Positions 61,157-64,000 of a stretch of DNA of 64,000 bases are shown piece by piece. The DNA lies in assembly GCF_000001735.4 (NCBI RefSeq), contig NC_003071.7:17149443-17213442 (forward strand), read 5' to 3'. The notes under the pieces were generated by a model, which did no database searches, was not told the origin of the DNA, and saw nothing but the letters and a program-made list of their open reading frames with translations. Made by a program: the position numbers and the translations under genes. Numbering within the stretch: the stretch's first letter is position 1; every line of letters starts with the position of its first letter. Source of the DNA: Arabidopsis thaliana. Lineage: Eukaryota; Streptophyta; Magnoliopsida; Brassicales; Brassicaceae.

Positions 61157-63462
61157 TTAGATTTTATACATGCCAGCGAAAGGAGTATTCACCGATCCAA
61201 CCCAAAGAGTTCCATCTTTTTCTTCAACCTCACTTATAGATATCCACTTATTTTCATTTTTACCTTCGAATACCTCTAATATAACGCCACTATCCTCGCT
61301 CAACCTCACGGCCATGCCGTTCCCATTGTACCTGGCCCAAACCGAATGGACCTTCATCCAATCCACCGGCAGGCCCAAAGCGGCACGTCCAAGCCACGCG
61401 TTCGACATGGCGAACTTTGTCAGCTTTGAGTGTTTTGTGTTCAAGCCTACCCAGAATCCGCCACGTGGACTTCTCTTTATGTTGTCTGGAAACCCAGGGA
61501 GCCCCTCCGCGAAAATCTCGTAGTTATCGTGAGATTGAGACTTTACCGACGTTTCGTTGAGCCAGTAACGTAAGATACGACACATGGCGGTCTCGACGAC
61601 GAGAAGGTAATCACCGTTTTGGCTTAAAGCGACACCGTTTACAAACGCTAAGTTGCTTAGAAGAGTGGTCACTTGTTTCGTGTTGTCGTACTTCATCAGT
61701 CTACCAGTTTTGTCCCCACTCATCATCGCCCCTATATAGTTCCTGGAAAAAAAAAACAATTTACGTACTAATAATGCATCATATAAACAAAACAAAAAAA
61801 AAAAACATATAAACAATGATCTTTTTCACTCATATAAAAACATGTTTTTCATTAAATTTCCAAGAATTTTGTACCTCCGTTGATAAACCGAACTACTGTC
61901 GGTAAAGTAGACAACTCCGGTCCGTGGATTGATATCCAAAGAATTGGTAAATCGAAGGGCCTCATTTAGCTCACGTGGTAACACCTGAGTGGCGACACCA
62001 CCTGTTGGGCCAACTTTAAGAAGGCCCATATAAGCATCGGCTATATAAAGGTCACCAGTGGATTTGTCAAAGGCAAGGCCCAATGGTCGTCCACACACGT
62101 GTTCTGTTCGTTGGTGCTCGTGCGGGCCCTCACAACCTTCTCTACATTGAACAAACAAAACATAAATTGCCATCATTAATTGTTCTTCAGAACTATTTTG
62201 GCTATTAATAAGGCCCCGAGTTTAATGAGAAGTTTTATTTGCCACTCTCTCAGTTTCCCAAAAAAAAAAAGTTGTTGTAGAGTTTTTGTTTCCCCTCTCA
62301 GAAAACGGTTATTTCATCTTTTTAGTGTGGCTTTTCAAACCAAATGAATAATTTATCTCTTAGACTCTTACCCAAAACTAATAAACTTGAAACTTAAGTC
62401 ACCACCATGTAAAACTTAGTGGTATATATATATGTACATATATATATAGATATAGTTCTATATTTTAAAATATATATATATTTGAATCTATTTGAATGTG
62501 TCATAGTAGTATTTGCTAGCAAACCCGGACCACCAAAAGTCAATCACGATTCACACATTCTATTTTGTTACTCCCCAGTCATTCTTTAGCTGTCAGCATT
62601 TACTTTACATTTCTCTGAAAAAATTACAACGTTTCACAATACAAGAAAAAAAAAAACTAAAGAAGCAATTAAGTTTCATAGTCAAAATATGCAAATATAT
62701 GCACATGCAGTTGAGTTTTAGAATGCCCCAAAATGGGAACTTCACATGCATGCTAAAATAAAAAAATTGTGATTCAGAAAGTTAAATTTGCAGTTTAGAA
62801 ACAACCAAGTTGACCACGTGATAAGTTGAAGTACAGATGCAGAAACAAAAGAAGTACCTTTCACCGTTACTTCGTTAGTCAGAGACTCAGGAATAATAAC
62901 TAAATCTTGTACTATTTAACATTTTTAATTAAATTAAGCGATTAATACAACAACCCAAATGTAATTCTTCACTGTTAGAAATGCAAAGGAGGTAATGTTA
63001 TCATTATTATTTTTTGTTACGCAAAGGAGGTAATTTTGTTATTCGGATAAGTAAGTCAATAATTTCGATGGGACATAGGAAGTTGGTGGATACAATTGAA
63101 GGAGTTAAAACCACAAAACTAAACGACGAAACAAAAAAACAATCAAAGTTTTTTCTTAAAAATGATGGAGAAATTTGTGAGTACCTTGCGGAGGTGGTGA
63201 CGGCGAAATCGATCCAACGGCTCTCATTAGCTAGCCACTTAACAATTCGACCGTCAGATAAACCGGTGTAAGGACCATCGCCGAAAAAATCAAAGACAAA
63301 ACTCTCCGGTCCCAAAGCTCCGGTGGTAGGAATCAGACGGAAATCAGGGATTTGGACTGTCAACATGGATTCTCCTCCATGTTTTGGTCCCTCACCGGAT
63401 AAATCAGTGACGCTAAAGATAAGGGCAACAGAAGTTGCCACCACCAAGAGGAGTTTCATCAT
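61157..63462 (-). CDS. SSL2: Strictosidine synthase-like protein 2
   Basis: Predicted 376-aa protein from three exons (high to low): 63462-63185, 62141-61875, 61742-61157. Residues 1-20 (MMKLLLVVATSVALIFSVTD) are a signal peptide, so the protein enters the secretory pathway or vacuole. The body matches the six-bladed beta-propeller SSL family: GALGPESFVFD, GRPLGLAFD, LYIADAYMGLLKV, YFTDSSS, NGVALS, GFPDNIKRSPRGGFWVG. True strictosidine synthase makes the alkaloid precursor strictosidine, but Arabidopsis makes no such alkaloids and its SSL proteins are thought to be esterase or lactonase-like or stress-related. Intron 1 is long (62142-63184) with TA-rich microsatellites. A decayed copy lies at 59030-59950. 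It matches At2g41290. Confidence 0.94.
62421..62482. repeat. (TA)n-rich microsatellite in SSL2 intron 1
   Basis: Several TATATATA blocks interrupted by TGTACA and GATATAGTTC lie in the first intron of SSL2. Confidence 0.75.
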
Positions 63463-64000
63463 TTTGTTCAGATTTTTTTTTCCCCTATAGTAATTGCTTC
63501 CTCTTTTTTTTTGTTTTGTCTTTGTGGTGGTAACAGAGTAAGAGTTATGGTGGTTATATATAGGCGTCTGAAATAATTAATAGTTTTATCTTATACATGT
63601 CGAATTCGTGTCAAAATATTCTTTAGGAAATTAAAAATTTTCTCATTCTTGGGATTTGTGGATTGTAATTCATTGTTATTTTTTCTTGTCTTACCTTATT
63701 TCTATTTTTCTGTTCAAAGATTTCCTTCCTAATAAAGCATTTCATTTTAGTATATATACATGTAGATGGTATGATTTGCTTGCAAATGCCGGATATTGAG
63801 GGCCACATTTACTTCATTGTCCAATTTTAAGACTATCTTTTATATACTCTGATTTTTTTCCATTCAAGTTTACAAGCTTTTTTTTGGTGAAATCATGTTT
63901 ACAAGTTTGGGTAAAGTGTAAATGTTATCCAACAAAAAAAATAATATCTATCTATATGGAAAATAAATATTCATTTGCACAGAATATCAAAGGATGAGAA
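63463..64000. promoter_or_regulatory. SSL2 promoter region to window end
   Basis: Sequence upstream of SSL2. A TATATATAA-like box on the minus strand (from GGTTATATATAGG, about 63552-63564) lies about 95 bp from the ATG. No other gene begins before the window ends. Confidence 0.45.

Overview
The window is plant nuclear DNA, almost certainly Arabidopsis thaliana chromosome 2 (about At2g41140 to At2g41290). The genes are intron-rich with GT-AG splicing, intergenic DNA is AT-rich, and the gene order and full reconstructed protein lengths match that region as I remember it. Locus and gene names rest on recognising the proteins; no search was run.

Layout. 1-11.4 kb: CRK1 (calcium/calmodulin-type kinase, +), a fucosyltransferase-like membrane protein (+), a UBAC2-like rhomboid/UBA membrane protein (-), and an F-box protein with an N-terminal membrane anchor (-). 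11.4-15.8 kb: gene-free. 15.8-27.1 kb: SIB2 (VQ protein, +), a vacuolar-type amino acid transporter (-), a small unrecognised protein with degenerate EF-hand-like segments (+), and PIP5K5 (MORN plus lipid kinase, +). 28.5-38.9 kb: the 33-exon GLU2 gene for ferredoxin-dependent glutamate synthase (+). 39-48.9 kb: gene-poor, with two tiny single-exon ORGAN SIZE RELATED genes (-) and a relic of an RNase H-like domain. 48.9-53.1 kb: BHLH100 (iron-deficiency regulator, -) and a HAD-family hydrolase (-). 54.9-63.5 kb: a tandemly duplicated block holding M17 (+), a broken strictosidine-synthase-like copy (-), M10 (+) and the intact SSL2 (-).

The most unusual part is the M17/M10 block. M17 is usually called a late-embryogenesis gene. 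Its sequence instead reads as a secreted multi-peptide precursor: a signal peptide, then four nearly identical basic six-cysteine modules separated by acidic and glycine-rich linkers, encoded by a perfectly spaced 165-bp tandem repeat. M10 is the single-module paralogue. Comparing the two copies of the block exposes later events: an insertion with a 19-bp target-site duplication whose empty site survives in the other copy, MITE-like elements, a roughly 1.9-kb expansion upstream of M17, a shifted splice acceptor, and decay of one SSL gene.

Most genes act independently. Shared themes are lipid and calcium signalling (CRK1, PIP5K5), nitrogen metabolism and amino acid transport (GLU2, the transporter), and organ growth (the two OSR genes).
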